57,089 nt of DNA. Source: Geobacter sp. UBA5735 (GTDB lineage: Bacteria; Desulfobacterota; Desulfuromonadia; Geobacterales; Geobacteraceae). The DNA lies in NCBI GenBank assembly GCA_002419385.1, contig DIFZ01000030.1:1-57089 (forward strand), in the 5' to 3' direction. The translations under genes were made by a program, and so were the position numbers. Positions 32,637-41,519 of this stretch are shown here, piece after piece. The notes beneath the pieces are model-generated. The model was not told the DNA's origin and did not search any database. It saw only the letters and a program-made list of their open reading frames with translations. How positions within the stretch are numbered: the stretch's first letter is position 1; each line of letters opens with the position of its first letter.

Positions 32637-32978
32637 CTATGCCGCTTTCAGAATAAAGTCCACGTGCATGGCTTCAAAGGGAAAAATGATCAAGCCTTTG
32701 TCGTTTTTCTGTAGTATGCCTGTTTTGAGAAGCGCCTGAACATCACCATGTACGGCCTTTACATCTCTCTTCATGCGGCGGGCCGCCTCCCGAATTGTCA
32801 TGGGGCCGGCTCCCGTCATGATCTTGAGCAGTTCCCATCTTTTTCCCGATATCACCTTGAAGAGCAACTCGGGTGACTCGAAGCTGATGAAAGTTCCCTG
32901 TGATTCTCCGTTAAATGCACGAATAAGCCTTTTGTTCATTTTATCGCGGGACGAAATCTCCAGTGTTAAGGTACTCAT
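32637..32978 (-). CDS. TumA-like (HVO_A0114-type) HTH antitoxin
   Basis: A 113-aa protein. The second half is a winged HTH: LLFKVISGKRWELLKIMTG, then GPMTIREAARRMKRDVKAVHGDVQALLKTGIL. This pattern matches antitoxin partners of DUF6516/TumE toxins, which bind the operon promoter. The ATG at 32978 follows the toxin stop by 1 nt and has GGAGG inside the toxin end. The toxin-first order means translation of the antitoxin is coupled to it. DNA target may be the TGTTGT/ACAACA palindrome at 33289-33308. Confidence 0.78.
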   Translation of the reverse strand: MSTLTLEISSRDKMNKRLIRAFNGESQGTFISFESPELLFKVISGKRWELLKIMTGAGPMTIREAARRMKRDVKAVHGDVQALLKTGILQKNDKGLIIFPFEAMHVDFILKAA

Positions 32979-32979
32979 A

Positions 32980-33261
32980 TCAGGGCCTCCAATTGTCCAC
33001 ATCGCGCCAGAAGTCTTCCAGGAGAGCGTGCGGCGTGGTGAAAACGTATGGTTTTTCGGCAGATTCAATGTGGTTGTGATCGCCCTTTCCCGACTCATTG
33101 TCATAACGCAGAACACATACGCCGTTGACGACAAGGGCAAGTCGATACTTGAAGTCATGAGCACACGCGGAAATAGGTGAGGGAATGCGCCACACAACCA
33201 TTTCCACGAAAGCGTTTTCAGAAACGATGTGTCGCTCGCTGAGCATCAATTCGGCGTTCAT
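32980..33261 (-). CDS. TumE-like (DUF6516) toxin
   Basis: The 93-aa protein reads NAELMLSERHIVSENAFVEM, DFKYRLALVVNGVCVLRYDN, then GKGDHNH and FTTPHALLEDFWRDV. These are the conserved blocks of the TumE family of type II toxins, in which the basic and His residues of the central KGDHxH motif are probably catalytic. ATG 33261 has no SD and lies 7 nt after a strong -10 box, implying a leaderless mRNA. The earlier TTG start would begin upstream of the promoter -10. Target of the toxin is not known to me. Confidence 0.82.
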   Translation of the reverse strand: MNAELMLSERHIVSENAFVEMVVWRIPSPISACAHDFKYRLALVVNGVCVLRYDNESGKGDHNHIESAEKPYVFTTPHALLEDFWRDVDNWRP

Positions 33262-33268
33262 GTTGGTG

Positions 33269-33308
33269 ATGATAACAACAGTAGAGAGTGTTGTCAAGGT
33301 TTACAACA
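33269..33308 (-). promoter_or_regulatory. promoter and operator of the toxin-antitoxin pair
   Basis: TTGACA (33297-33292) and TATCAT (33274-33269) are exactly 17 nt apart. TGTTGT (33289-33294) and ACAACA (33303-33308) form an inverted repeat over the -35 box, a likely autoregulation site. Start of transcription should fall at or next to the toxin ATG. Confidence 0.7.
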
Positions 33309-33409
33309 ATGCCGTGTTTTGAAATCATTCAGAAGATTCTTCTTGCATTTTCTTCGTATCAATATTAATTAATATTAATTTGTAGAATTAAATGTAAGGA
33401 GGGGACTCA

Positions 33410-33781
33410 ATGGCATGGGAATATCGGCAGCAGAGTGGCGATCTTTATCACAACGGCAATTATGTTGCTACAGCTTATTCAGGCATTGGGGCTGGCCGCA
33501 ACAACCCCGACATGCAAGACCGTAGTGGACTTATCGATGCAGGACCGATTCCAAGGGGGAGCTACCGCATAGGTCATCCCCGCCGAAGCGCAAGGACCGG
33601 CCCTCATGTGCTGGATCTCACGGCTGTGGGTCACAACGCTGAAGGGAGATCCGCTTTTCAAATTCACGGAGATAGCGCTGCTCATCCCGGCAGGGCATCG
33701 ACCGGGTGCATTATCCTGCCGAGAGCAATCCGTGAGCAAATCTCCAACAGTGGCGATGACTCATTACAGGTATCGAGGTAA
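33410..33781 (+). CDS. Tlde1-like DUF2778 peptidoglycan-targeting effector
   Basis: The 123-aa protein is all catalytic domain. The N-terminus WEYRQQSGDLYHNGNYVATAYSG is the usual DUF2778 opening, and AFQIHGDSAAHPG...ASTGCIIL provides the His/Cys of an L,D-transpeptidase/carboxypeptidase-type site. Tlde1 proteins cleave or exchange stem-peptide residues in the periplasm and are delivered to rivals by type VI secretion. It has no signal peptide. AAGGAGGGG and an AT-rich upstream region precede the ATG. The next gene, 3 nt downstream, encodes a probable periplasmic immunity protein. No T6SS genes are in view. Confidence 0.78.
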   Translation: MAWEYRQQSGDLYHNGNYVATAYSGIGAGRNNPDMQDRSGLIDAGPIPRGSYRIGHPRRSARTGPHVLDLTAVGHNAEGRSAFQIHGDSAAHPGRASTGCIILPRAIREQISNSGDDSLQVSR

Positions 33782-33784
33782 AAC

Positions 33785-34351
33785 ATGAAACTCATGCTCT
33801 GTATCGTATTGTCAAGCTTGTTCTTTTTATCCATTGTTGTAGAAAAAGCAGATGCGGAAGATCCCGATGCAGTTCGCATAATCGAAGAAATCAGGCTCAA
33901 AGGCCCTAAGTCAGTAATTGAGAGACTAGTTTCCTGCGAAAAGTGGACCGAATTCGAAGCCGTTTGCGACATGATCGAGACTGGTGAGAAAGAGTGGCTT
34001 GAGGTGGCGAGACTTCTTGCGCCCGGCAGTGACGCAGCATCAGCCGAGAGCTTGGTCTATTCGGTAGCAAGGGCGCTGCCAAGGTCACCCCGCCAGGTTC
34101 TCTCTTTGGTGGCGGAGACGGAAAACGATCCAGCAGGGCGGTTTACGGTTGACAGGATCTGCATATCCCCATTCATAGAACCGGAGCCCGGTGTCTCGGA
34201 AAGGTATCTCATCGAAGCAGAAAAAAAACTGGAGTCAACTGACACGAGCGATAGTCTACGACTTAACACGCTACGCCTGCAATGCCTTGACAATATTCAC
34301 GCAATTATCTGCAACTCGAAAAAAAGGGGTATCTGGAATCCTAAGCAATGA
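33785..34351 (+). CDS. probable periplasmic immunity protein for the Tlde1-like effector
   Basis: A 188-aa protein. A signal peptide (MKLMLCIVLSSLFFLSIVVEK) leads to a mostly helical mature domain with several Cys (CEKW, CDMIE, CISPF, LQCLDN, IICNS). No family is recognised. Its position directly after the effector, export to the periplasm and similar base composition fit an immunity protein, but this is inference by context. It stops just before the convergent cobD-like gene. Confidence 0.6.
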   Translation: MKLMLCIVLSSLFFLSIVVEKADAEDPDAVRIIEEIRLKGPKSVIERLVSCEKWTEFEAVCDMIETGEKEWLEVARLLAPGSDAASAESLVYSVARALPRSPRQVLSLVAETENDPAGRFTVDRICISPFIEPEPGVSERYLIEAEKKLESTDTSDSLRLNTLRLQCLDNIHAIICNSKKRGIWNPKQ

Positions 34352-34425
34352 ATCGCCGTAATGGGAGGAAAGCTGAGGGGATGCAGTTAGCATCGCCGCA
34401 ACGCTGGATGCCGCCTTCGGGGCGC

Positions 34426-35532
34426 TTATTCTCCGTTTTGGCTGAGGGGCCCCGGTTCCCCCAGCGCCTCGGCCAGCGCCGTGAGCAATCGGCGGTTTTC
34501 CTCCCTTGCGCGGACTGCCACCCTGAAAAACCGCTCGTCAAGACCTTCGTAATTGGAGCAGTCCCGGATGATGATTCCTTTCGGGAGCAGGGCGGAGCGC
34601 AGCTCTGCGGCGCCGGCGCCGGAATGGATCTCCACCAGGAGGTAATTGGCCGCCGACGGGAAGGGCGCCAGGCCCGGCAGGGCGGCAAGTCCGGCGGCAA
34701 GGGCATCACGCTCGGCGGTTACGGATCGTATTGTCCGTTCCCGGTACCCGGCATCCGCCAGAGAAGCGACTCCCGCTATCTGGGCCGCTGTGTTGACGCT
34801 CCACGGCTCCAGACGCTCGGAGCAGCCCCCGATTATCTCCGCGGAGGCCAGGGCGTAGCCGAGGCGAAGACCGGGGATGGCATAGAACTTGGTCATGGAG
34901 CGGAGCACGATCCCGCCGCCCCGCTCGCACAGCATTCCCTTCGCCGACTCCTCCTCGCGGAAGTCCATGAACGCCTCGTCCAGGACCAGGAAGGTCCCCG
35001 TGTCGCGGCAGAGACGGTGAATTTCCTCTATCATCGGCAGGGGAAGGATCGCACCGGTCGGATTGGCAGGGTTGCAGAGGAAGAGGAGGTCGCAGCCATC
35101 GGCAAGGCGCGCCGCCAGCTTCTCCAGGGAGAGGGCGAATCCGTCCGCGGGAGAGAGAACCAGGTGGTCCGCTTCCCACCCCTCCCGCTCCAGTGCCCGG
35201 CCATACTCGGAAAAGGCCGGGGCGACAATGAGTCCCTTTCTTCCCGGCAGGAGGCGCGGAAGGAGGTAGATCAGCTCGGTGGAGCCGTTAGCGGCAACGA
35301 TGTTAGCCATGTCTACACCGTGGAGACCGGCCAGGGCACGTCGCAACTCGTAACTTTCCCGGTCGGGATAGTGCGTGAGCCGGTGAAAGGAGGAACAGAG
35401 CGCATCCCGCACGCCGGGAGCCGGGCCGAGCGGATTGATGTTGGCGGAGAAATCCAGCAGTTCCTCCGGTGGTATCCCCAGGGAACGGGCCAGTGCGAAT
35501 ACGCTGCCGCCGTGATCGAGCATTTCCCTCAT
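34426..35532 (-). CDS. cobD: threonine-phosphate decarboxylase-like aminotransferase
   Basis: The 368-aa PLP enzyme begins HGGSVFALARSLGIPPEELLDFSANINPLGP, the signature of CobD, which makes aminopropanol phosphate for the cobalamin nucleotide loop. Other marks are FLCNPANPTGAILPL, LVLDEAFMDF and the PLP lysine in LRSMTKFYAIPGLRLGY. It is related to histidinol-phosphate aminotransferase, the main alternative. AAGGAG precedes ATG 35532. It lies 49 nt downstream of uvrB in the same direction; no other cobalamin genes are present in the window. Confidence 0.85.
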   Translation of the reverse strand: MREMLDHGGSVFALARSLGIPPEELLDFSANINPLGPAPGVRDALCSSFHRLTHYPDRESYELRRALAGLHGVDMANIVAANGSTELIYLLPRLLPGRKGLIVAPAFSEYGRALEREGWEADHLVLSPADGFALSLEKLAARLADGCDLLFLCNPANPTGAILPLPMIEEIHRLCRDTGTFLVLDEAFMDFREEESAKGMLCERGGGIVLRSMTKFYAIPGLRLGYALASAEIIGGCSERLEPWSVNTAAQIAGVASLADAGYRERTIRSVTAERDALAAGLAALPGLAPFPSAANYLLVEIHSGAGAAELRSALLPKGIIIRDCSNYEGLDERFFRVAVRAREENRRLLTALAEALGEPGPLSQNGE

Positions 35533-35581
35533 GGCCAGTATCTCCTTTTGCCTTTTGCCCTGTGCCTTGTGCCCGATTCTT

Positions 35582-37576
35582 TCATCTCACTGCCAGCTCC
35601 ATGTCCTGCAGTTTCCTGATCCGGTCCCGCAACTCGGCCGCTTTTTCGAAGGCAAGGTCCTTGGCGGCCGTCAGCATTTCCTTGCGGAGCTTTTTCACCA
35701 TGCCAGGTATCTTTTCCGGCGGCACATAGTCTTCCTCTGCCTCGGCAACCTTGGGGACCGTGACGTAGTCGTGTTCTTCGATCGATTCGAGTATGCTCCG
35801 CAAACCCTTTTGGACGGTCTGCGGGGTGATCCCGTGCTCCCTGTTGAACTCGGACTGCAGTTTCCTCCTGCGCACCGTTTCATCAATGCAGGAGCGCATG
35901 GAGTCGGTGACCGTGTCGGCATACATGACGACACGTCCCGCAACATTGCGTGCGGCCCGGCCGCAGGTCTGGATCAGCGAGCGCGCGGAGCGGAGGAATC
36001 CCTCTTTGTCGGCATCGAGGATGGCAACCAGCGAGACCTCGGGTATGTCGAGGCCTTCCCGCAAGAGGTTGATGCCGACCAGCACGTCGAAGACCCCGAG
36101 CCTGAGATCGCGGATGATCTGCATCCGTTCGATGGTGTTGATGTCCGAATGGAGGTACTTCACCTTCACACCCAGGTCGCGGTAGTAATCGGTCAGTTCC
36201 TCGGCCATCCGCTTGGTGAGTGTGGTTACCAGCACCCTGTCGCCCGCGGACACGGCTTCCCTGATTTCATGGAGGAGGTCATCCACCTGTCCGGTTGCGG
36301 GCCGTACCTCTATGGCAGGATCCAAAAGGCCGGTAGGCCGTATCACCTGCTCAACGATGACTCCCTCGGATTTGCGCAGTTCATACTCGGCGGGCGTTGC
36401 GGAGACATAGACGGTCTGGCTCAGCTTGTCCGTGAATTCACGGAAGTTCAACGGCCTGTTGTCCAGGGCCGAGGGAAGGCGGAAACCATAGCTCACCAGG
36501 GTTTCCTTGCGACTCCGGTCACCCCGGTACATGCCCCCTATCTGGGACACGGTGATGTGGGATTCGTCGATGATGAGCAGGAAATCATCGGGGAAGTAGT
36601 CGATGAGCGTGGAGGGAGGTTCCCCGGCAGCCCGGCCGTCGAAATGGCGCGAGTAGTTTTCGATGCCCTGGCAGAAACCCATCTCCTCCAGCATTTCGAT
36701 ATCGAAGAAGGTCCGCTGCTCGATGCGCTGGGCTTCCAGCAGCATGTTCCGCTCGCGGAAATAGCGTATCCGCTCTTCCAGCTCGATCCTGATCTGCTCC
36801 ACCGCCCTTTCCAGGCTTTCCCTGGTCGCCACGTAGTGGGAAGCCGGATAAATGGCGCACTTGGCGAGGCGTTGCAGCACCTGCCCGCGCAGCGGATCGA
36901 TTTCGGAGATCGTGTCTACCGTATCGCCGAAGAACTCCACGCGGACCGCACGTTCATCGTCGTGGGCCGGAAAAATCTCCACGATGTCTCCGCGCACCCG
37001 GAACGAACCGCGGTGGAAATCCAGGTCATTCCGTTCGTACTGGATCTCCACCAGCTTGCGCAGGAGCTCGTCGCGGCCGTAGTCGTCACCCTGGTGAAAA
37101 AAAATGTGCATGGCCCGGTAGGATTCCGGCGATCCGATGCCGTAGATGCAGGAGACCGACGCGACGATCAGGACGTCCCGGCGGGTGAGCAGGCTCCGGG
37201 TGGCTGAATGGCGGAGCTTGTCAATCTCGTCGTTGATGGAAGAGTCCTTCTCTATAAACGTATCGGTGGTGGGGAGGTAGGCTTCGGGCTGGTAGTAGTC
37301 GTAATAGGAAACGAAGTATTCCACGGCGTTTTCCGGGAAGAGCTCCTTGAACTCGCCGTAGAGTTGGGCCGCGAGGGTCTTGTTCGGAGCGATGATGAGG
37401 GTCGGGCGGTTCAGGGCTGCGACGACGTTTGCCATGGTGAAGGTCTTGCCGGAGCCGGTCACGCCCAACAGCACCAGGTCCCGCTCGCCGCGGAGGATGC
37501 TTTCAGTGAGCTCTGCTATGGCATGGGGCTGGTCGCCCCGCGGTTCGAAGCTGCTTGAGAGTCTGAAGGTATCCAT
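35582..37576 (-). CDS. uvrB: excinuclease ABC subunit B
   Basis: The 664-aa damage-recognition helicase of nucleotide excision repair. Walker A GVTGSGKT (38-45), the beta-hairpin YYDYYQPEAYLP, motif II IIDESH, motif VI QTCGRAARN and the C-terminal UVR domain (LRKEMLTAAKDLAFEKAAELRD) that contacts UvrC are all intact. The ATG at 37576 gives the usual N-terminus MDTFRLSSSF; the SD is weak. It is followed by cobD and preceded by a PAS kinase, all leftward. No LexA-box was identified upstream by eye. Confidence 0.97.
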   Translation of the reverse strand: MDTFRLSSSFEPRGDQPHAIAELTESILRGERDLVLLGVTGSGKTFTMANVVAALNRPTLIIAPNKTLAAQLYGEFKELFPENAVEYFVSYYDYYQPEAYLPTTDTFIEKDSSINDEIDKLRHSATRSLLTRRDVLIVASVSCIYGIGSPESYRAMHIFFHQGDDYGRDELLRKLVEIQYERNDLDFHRGSFRVRGDIVEIFPAHDDERAVRVEFFGDTVDTISEIDPLRGQVLQRLAKCAIYPASHYVATRESLERAVEQIRIELEERIRYFRERNMLLEAQRIEQRTFFDIEMLEEMGFCQGIENYSRHFDGRAAGEPPSTLIDYFPDDFLLIIDESHITVSQIGGMYRGDRSRKETLVSYGFRLPSALDNRPLNFREFTDKLSQTVYVSATPAEYELRKSEGVIVEQVIRPTGLLDPAIEVRPATGQVDDLLHEIREAVSAGDRVLVTTLTKRMAEELTDYYRDLGVKVKYLHSDINTIERMQIIRDLRLGVFDVLVGINLLREGLDIPEVSLVAILDADKEGFLRSARSLIQTCGRAARNVAGRVVMYADTVTDSMRSCIDETVRRRKLQSEFNREHGITPQTVQKGLRSILESIEEHDYVTVPKVAEAEEDYVPPEKIPGMVKKLRKEMLTAAKDLAFEKAAELRDRIRKLQDMELAVR

Positions 37577-37686
37577 TCGTTTGATTTCCGGGACGCAGGC
37601 TGGGGGTCCTGCAGGGTGGCGGCTGTTCCCAAAGGGTTGCGTTCCCGGCAATGCCGTGATTCCTCGTGCGTCAACCGCGGGGGTTG

Positions 37687-38856
37687 TCAGATTTCGATCC
37701 GGAAGATGGCTCCGCCTTCGATGTTTTCCGCGGAAAGCCTGCCCCCCATGTTTTTCTCAATGATGGTCTTTGCCATGTAGAGGCCGATACCGGTGCTGGT
37801 CTCCGTTTTCCGGTGCGAGAAATAGGGTTCGAAGATGCGGCCGATGATGTCCTCGTGAATGCCGCCGCCGTTGTCCGCTACGGTTATGACAGTCCGGTTC
37901 CCCTCGCGGAAGGAATGGATCCGAAGCTCGGGGTTGACGGTCTTTCTTTCGATGAAAATATCCTTTGCGTTACCGAAAATATTGAGCAGTACCTGGGAAA
38001 GCTCATTGGGCAAGCCGGTCACGACCATGTCCTCGTCCGTGTCGGTGTGGACCGTGACATTCGCATAACGCAGGCTGGTTTCCATGAACGAGAGGGTGCG
38101 CCTGATGACCTGGTTGACGCTGAAAGCGTGACGCTCCTTGTCCTGTTTGAAGAAGTTGCGGAAGTCGTCGATTGTCTGCGACATGTGCTGTATGACATTC
38201 ATGGCGTTGCTGATGGTGGTGTCGAGATATTCCCTGCTGAGATCGCCATAGTCGAAGCATTCGCCCAAGTCCTGGATCAGGAGGGAGATGGAGGTCAGGG
38301 GTTGGCGCCACTGATGGGCGATATTGCCGATCATCTCGCCCATGGCCGCCTGGCGGTTCTGCAGGATCAGCAGGTGTTCCTTCTGCCGGTTCTTTTCCAC
38401 CTCTTCATGGACTTTCTGCGCCAGGGTCCTGTTGAGTTCCTCGAGTTGCAGCTGTTTCAGGTGCAGCTGTTCTTCCATGCGCTTCCTTGCGGTTATGTCC
38501 CGCAGGGATACGAGAAAGAACTGTTGACCCTCCCAGTCGGTCCGCACTGTCCGTATTTCAGCGACGCGCGTTCCGATTTCGCCACAGTCGATGGCATGCT
38601 CGATGGATTCGCCTTCTGCCAGGGGAATGACCGGTTCGCGGTCTGTCAGTTCTTCCGGCTTCCTGTTGAAGAGCAGCGCTGCAGAAGGATTCACGATGCG
38701 GACGATTCCGTTCATGTCGACGATGATGAAGCCGTCGGCGATCCCGGAAATGATGTTTTGGAACCGGTCTTCGAAGATGCGCAGGTGCTCTGCGAGCTGC
38801 TTCAGCTTGTCGCCCTGCGTGTCGTTTCCTGGCACTGTCGGTTTGTCGATGTCCAT
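37687..38856 (-). CDS. PAS sensor histidine kinase
   Basis: A 389-aa soluble kinase: short coiled start, PAS domain (about 25-125, IISGIADGFIIVDMNGIV to VSLRDITARKRM), a coiled coil (about 125-165), a dimerisation domain with His181 in NIAHQWRQPLTSI, and an HATPase domain (NIFGNAKD, VADNGGGI, TGIGLYMAK). The HQWRQPL box is typical of a kinase subfamily common in delta- and epsilon-type proteobacteria. AGGAATCCC lies before the ATG at 38856. No receiver or regulator is adjacent; the signal is unknown. Confidence 0.9.
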   Translation of the reverse strand: MDIDKPTVPGNDTQGDKLKQLAEHLRIFEDRFQNIISGIADGFIIVDMNGIVRIVNPSAALLFNRKPEELTDREPVIPLAEGESIEHAIDCGEIGTRVAEIRTVRTDWEGQQFFLVSLRDITARKRMEEQLHLKQLQLEELNRTLAQKVHEEVEKNRQKEHLLILQNRQAAMGEMIGNIAHQWRQPLTSISLLIQDLGECFDYGDLSREYLDTTISNAMNVIQHMSQTIDDFRNFFKQDKERHAFSVNQVIRRTLSFMETSLRYANVTVHTDTDEDMVVTGLPNELSQVLLNIFGNAKDIFIERKTVNPELRIHSFREGNRTVITVADNGGGIHEDIIGRIFEPYFSHRKTETSTGIGLYMAKTIIEKNMGGRLSAENIEGGAIFRIEI

Positions 38857-39090
38857 GGGATTCCTGACCTGTCGGGCTGCCCGGATAGCTGGAAACTGCC
38901 AGCCGTCCATGTTTCCGGATGGAAACTATTTACTCAGATATTGCCTGTCCTGTCAATGGGATTGCACTCCCTTGAATCATCACCTGCACTGAAACCGTCG
39001 CCGATTCCTGAAGAACGGAATGGCTTGCTTTTTCAACTGCGTGATGCAATACTTTTTCTGCTGGGCACACTACACGGAACGGAGGCTGAC

Positions 39091-39282
39091 ATGTTTGGGT
39101 ATGGTGGATTGCCGCTGCTTATCATCCTGCTCCTGATACTGATAATTTTCGGAGCGGGCAAGCTGCCTGAAATCGGCACTGCCCTGGGCAAAGGCATCAA
39201 GAATTTCAAGCGCTCCTTCGAAGGAAAGGACGAGATCGAAATCAAGTCAAAAAAGGATGGAGACCCGGGCGGAGAGGCATAG
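39091..39282 (+). CDS. tatA: twin-arginine translocase TatA/E-type protein
   Basis: A 63-aa protein. One N-terminal membrane helix (LPLLIILLLILIIFGAGKLP) is followed by the FGAGKLPEIGTALGKGIKNFKR amphipathic helix (given as family signature: FG, LPE, GK, FK) and a charged tail. It forms the TatA pore for folded proteins, such as the Tat-signal hydrogenase small subunit at 29422. GGAGGC precedes the ATG. The gene stands alone with no tatB or tatC next to it, as often happens in this group. Confidence 0.93.
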   Translation: MFGYGGLPLLIILLLILIIFGAGKLPEIGTALGKGIKNFKRSFEGKDEIEIKSKKDGDPGGEA

Positions 39283-39330
39283 GCTTTCCGGAAATCCGGG
39301 GCCTCGACCCGGACCGCAACGGGACCCCGA

Positions 39331-39621
39331 TCAGTTTGGCAGCTCGATTTTCGGCTCCTCGCCTTTCCGGTAGAGCAGCACCATGCGGCCAAGGACTTGG
39401 GCAACCTCTGCTCCGCAGCGGTCTGCGAGGATTGCAGCCACTTCGTGGCGGTCCGCCAGGCAGCTTTCCAGAATTTTCACCTTGATCAACTCATGGCTTT
39501 TCAGCGCTTCGGCCGTTTCTTCCAGGAGCGGGCCGCTCACCTCTCCTTTTCCCACCATGACAACCGGTTTCAGGCCATGGCCAAGCCCTCTCAGGTATCG
39601 TTTCTGTTTGCCGGTCAGCAT
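39331..39621 (-). CDS. yhbY: YhbY family RNA-binding (CRM domain) protein
   Basis: The 96-aa protein is a single CRS1-YhbY domain: LTGKQKRYLRGLGHGLKPVV, then VGKGEVSGPL, HELIKVKI and the C-terminal LYRKGEEPKI. Bacterial members associate with pre-50S ribosomes. The ATG at 39621 is the standard start, with AAAGG upstream. It is divergent from the GAF kinase gene; the shared 281-nt region contains a hairpin and GTACAC repeats. Confidence 0.9.
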   Translation of the reverse strand: MLTGKQKRYLRGLGHGLKPVVMVGKGEVSGPLLEETAEALKSHELIKVKILESCLADRHEVAAILADRCGAEVAQVLGRMVLLYRKGEEPKIELPN

Positions 39622-39701
39622 TGTCAACCTTTCCGCATTTCCGTTTGCGTGCTTCCGGATTGGCGTCCGGTCCGCAGGAATGCACTGTGGAACCAATGGT
39701 C

Positions 39702-39764
39702 TTTCCGTCCGGGCCTCCGGACGGAAACATGTAAAGGGTACACCGTACACCCGCTTTTGTACAC
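39702..39764. promoter_or_regulatory. hairpin and heptad-spaced GTACAC repeats in divergent region
   Basis: TTTCCGTCCGG (39702-39712) and CCGGACGGAAA (39717-39727) form a perfect 11-bp stem with a GCCT loop. GTACAC follows at 39738-39743, 39745-39750 and 39759-39764, starts 7 and 14 nt apart. Both could be regulator sites for yhbY or the kinase gene. Confidence 0.4.
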
Positions 39765-39902
39765 TGCATAGTGATTCATGAAAAAAACTACTCGATGCCG
39801 GTGATTTGCCTTGCAATGTGATCTGCCGCTGCTATAATCCGGCATTGTCGGCACCGGTAAAACGAACGGCCTGATAACGGGCGTACGTGGTCGAGGACGC
39901 GC

Positions 39903-41519
39903 ATGGTGTGGAAATGCTGCTGGACAACAGAAGCGGTCAGGGAGGACGAATGCCCTTCTATCGAGGCTGACGAAGCCGACCTGTACGTGTCTCTGCAGCG
40001 GCGCTTCGTCGCCAAATGCATCGAGTGTCCCCGTTTCGGGGAAGACCTGGACCGGCTGTCGGAAAGCGGGCACCCTTCGGCGCCGGTCCTGCGTCTCCTC
40101 ATCGACGAGATTCAGCGGCAGAAGACCCTGATGAATTCCATGGCCGCTTTTCTGGACAACATGAACATGGAGGCCAGGTTTCTCCATGAAATCGGGGTTG
40201 TGCTCCAGACCTCCCTCGGTCTGGACGAGGTGCTTTCCGTTGCGTTGACCGCCTTTACCGCCGGCAAGGGTTTCGGCATGAACAGGGCCTTTCTCCTGCT
40301 GGCCGACAAGGAACGGCGCTTTCTCAGGGGGACGCTGGGAGTTGGTCCAAGGGACTACCAGGAAGCCTGGGAGATCTGGGACGAGGTCAGCCGGAAGGAT
40401 TTTTCTCTCAAGGAGATGGCGCGGCACTTCTACGACATGAAGCTCTCCGCGGAGAAAGACAAGTTCCATGATATCCTGGAACGCCTGACGGTTTCCCTCG
40501 CGGACCAGTCGCACATCCTCAACAGGGCGCTTCTGGAAAGAAGGCCCATCCTGGTCGAGGACGCACCCCGCAATCCCGATGTCGACCCGCTCCTGGTCAG
40601 CATCCTCGGTGTAGACACCTTCCTGATACTGCCCCTGATATCGAGAAACCGTCGCATCGGAGTCATCCTGGCCGACAACTTCATCACGCACCGCCAGATT
40701 ACCCCCCAGGACGTGAAGTCCATGGAGACCCTGACGTTCCCGGTGGCATTCGCCATCGAACGTGCTGCTCTCTACGAGCGCCTGCATGAGGATCTGCGCA
40801 AGCTGACCCGGGCCAACACCAAGCTTCTGGAGCAGCAGGAACTCATCGTTAGGATGGAGAAACTGGCGCTTCTGGGAAAGATTACCTCCAGCATTTCCCA
40901 TTCCATCCGGAATCCGCTCATGGTGATCGGCGGCTTTGCCCGTTCGCTGCTGAAGGATATTCCGTCGGACGATCCGAAACGGGAATCGCTGCAAACCATT
41001 GTGCGCGAGGCGCGTCTGCTGGAAGACGCCCTGGACGAGGCGCTGGCGTACGCCGATTCAGCTCTGCCTGCGCTGGACAGGTGGGACGTGAACCAGCTGG
41101 TGGGCAACGTGTTCCGGGAAGTGGTGAAAAATGTGGCCGGGGACAGGATGAGCTGCATCCTCGATCTGTCTCCGGACCTGCCGACGATCTATACCGATTA
41201 CCGCCAGATAGCCTACTGCATCAAGAAGCTGCTCCGCTTCAACCTGGAAATGATGGGGACGGCCGGGGAACTGTACATGGGGACACGCCTGGACGGGGAG
41301 TGCATCCTGATCGAGATCCGGTTCTGTCCCGAGCACGTGCACGGTGGTGATGAACCGGTTTTTCCCGGACTTGGGGAAGAGGACGGAACGAAGGGCATGG
41401 AGCTCTCCATTTGCAGGGTGATACTTGAAAATTATTGCAAATCCTTTACTGTTGAAGAATATGGCAGCAACGGCAGGAGATACACGCTGCGGCTGCCGCT
41501 GAAAAAGGAAGGGACATGA
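39903..41519 (+). CDS. GAF-domain histidine kinase with degenerate ATP-binding domain
   Basis: A 538-aa protein. An N-terminal Cys-containing segment (CIECPRF) is followed by a GAF domain (about 90-290, interrupted by an insertion), a coiled coil, and a HisKA-like domain with His333 in SSISHSIRNPLMVIGG. The HATPase region is abnormal: the N box reads KLLRFNLEMM and no DNGxG is found, though GTKGMELSIC resembles the G2 box. Activity is doubtful. ATG 39903 has AGGA nearby. Its stop overlaps the receiver gene by 4 nt, so the two are a coupled pair. Confidence 0.85.
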   Translation: MVWKCCWTTEAVREDECPSIEADEADLYVSLQRRFVAKCIECPRFGEDLDRLSESGHPSAPVLRLLIDEIQRQKTLMNSMAAFLDNMNMEARFLHEIGVVLQTSLGLDEVLSVALTAFTAGKGFGMNRAFLLLADKERRFLRGTLGVGPRDYQEAWEIWDEVSRKDFSLKEMARHFYDMKLSAEKDKFHDILERLTVSLADQSHILNRALLERRPILVEDAPRNPDVDPLLVSILGVDTFLILPLISRNRRIGVILADNFITHRQITPQDVKSMETLTFPVAFAIERAALYERLHEDLRKLTRANTKLLEQQELIVRMEKLALLGKITSSISHSIRNPLMVIGGFARSLLKDIPSDDPKRESLQTIVREARLLEDALDEALAYADSALPALDRWDVNQLVGNVFREVVKNVAGDRMSCILDLSPDLPTIYTDYRQIAYCIKKLLRFNLEMMGTAGELYMGTRLDGECILIEIRFCPEHVHGGDEPVFPGLGEEDGTKGMELSICRVILENYCKSFTVEEYGSNGRRYTLRLPLKKEGT

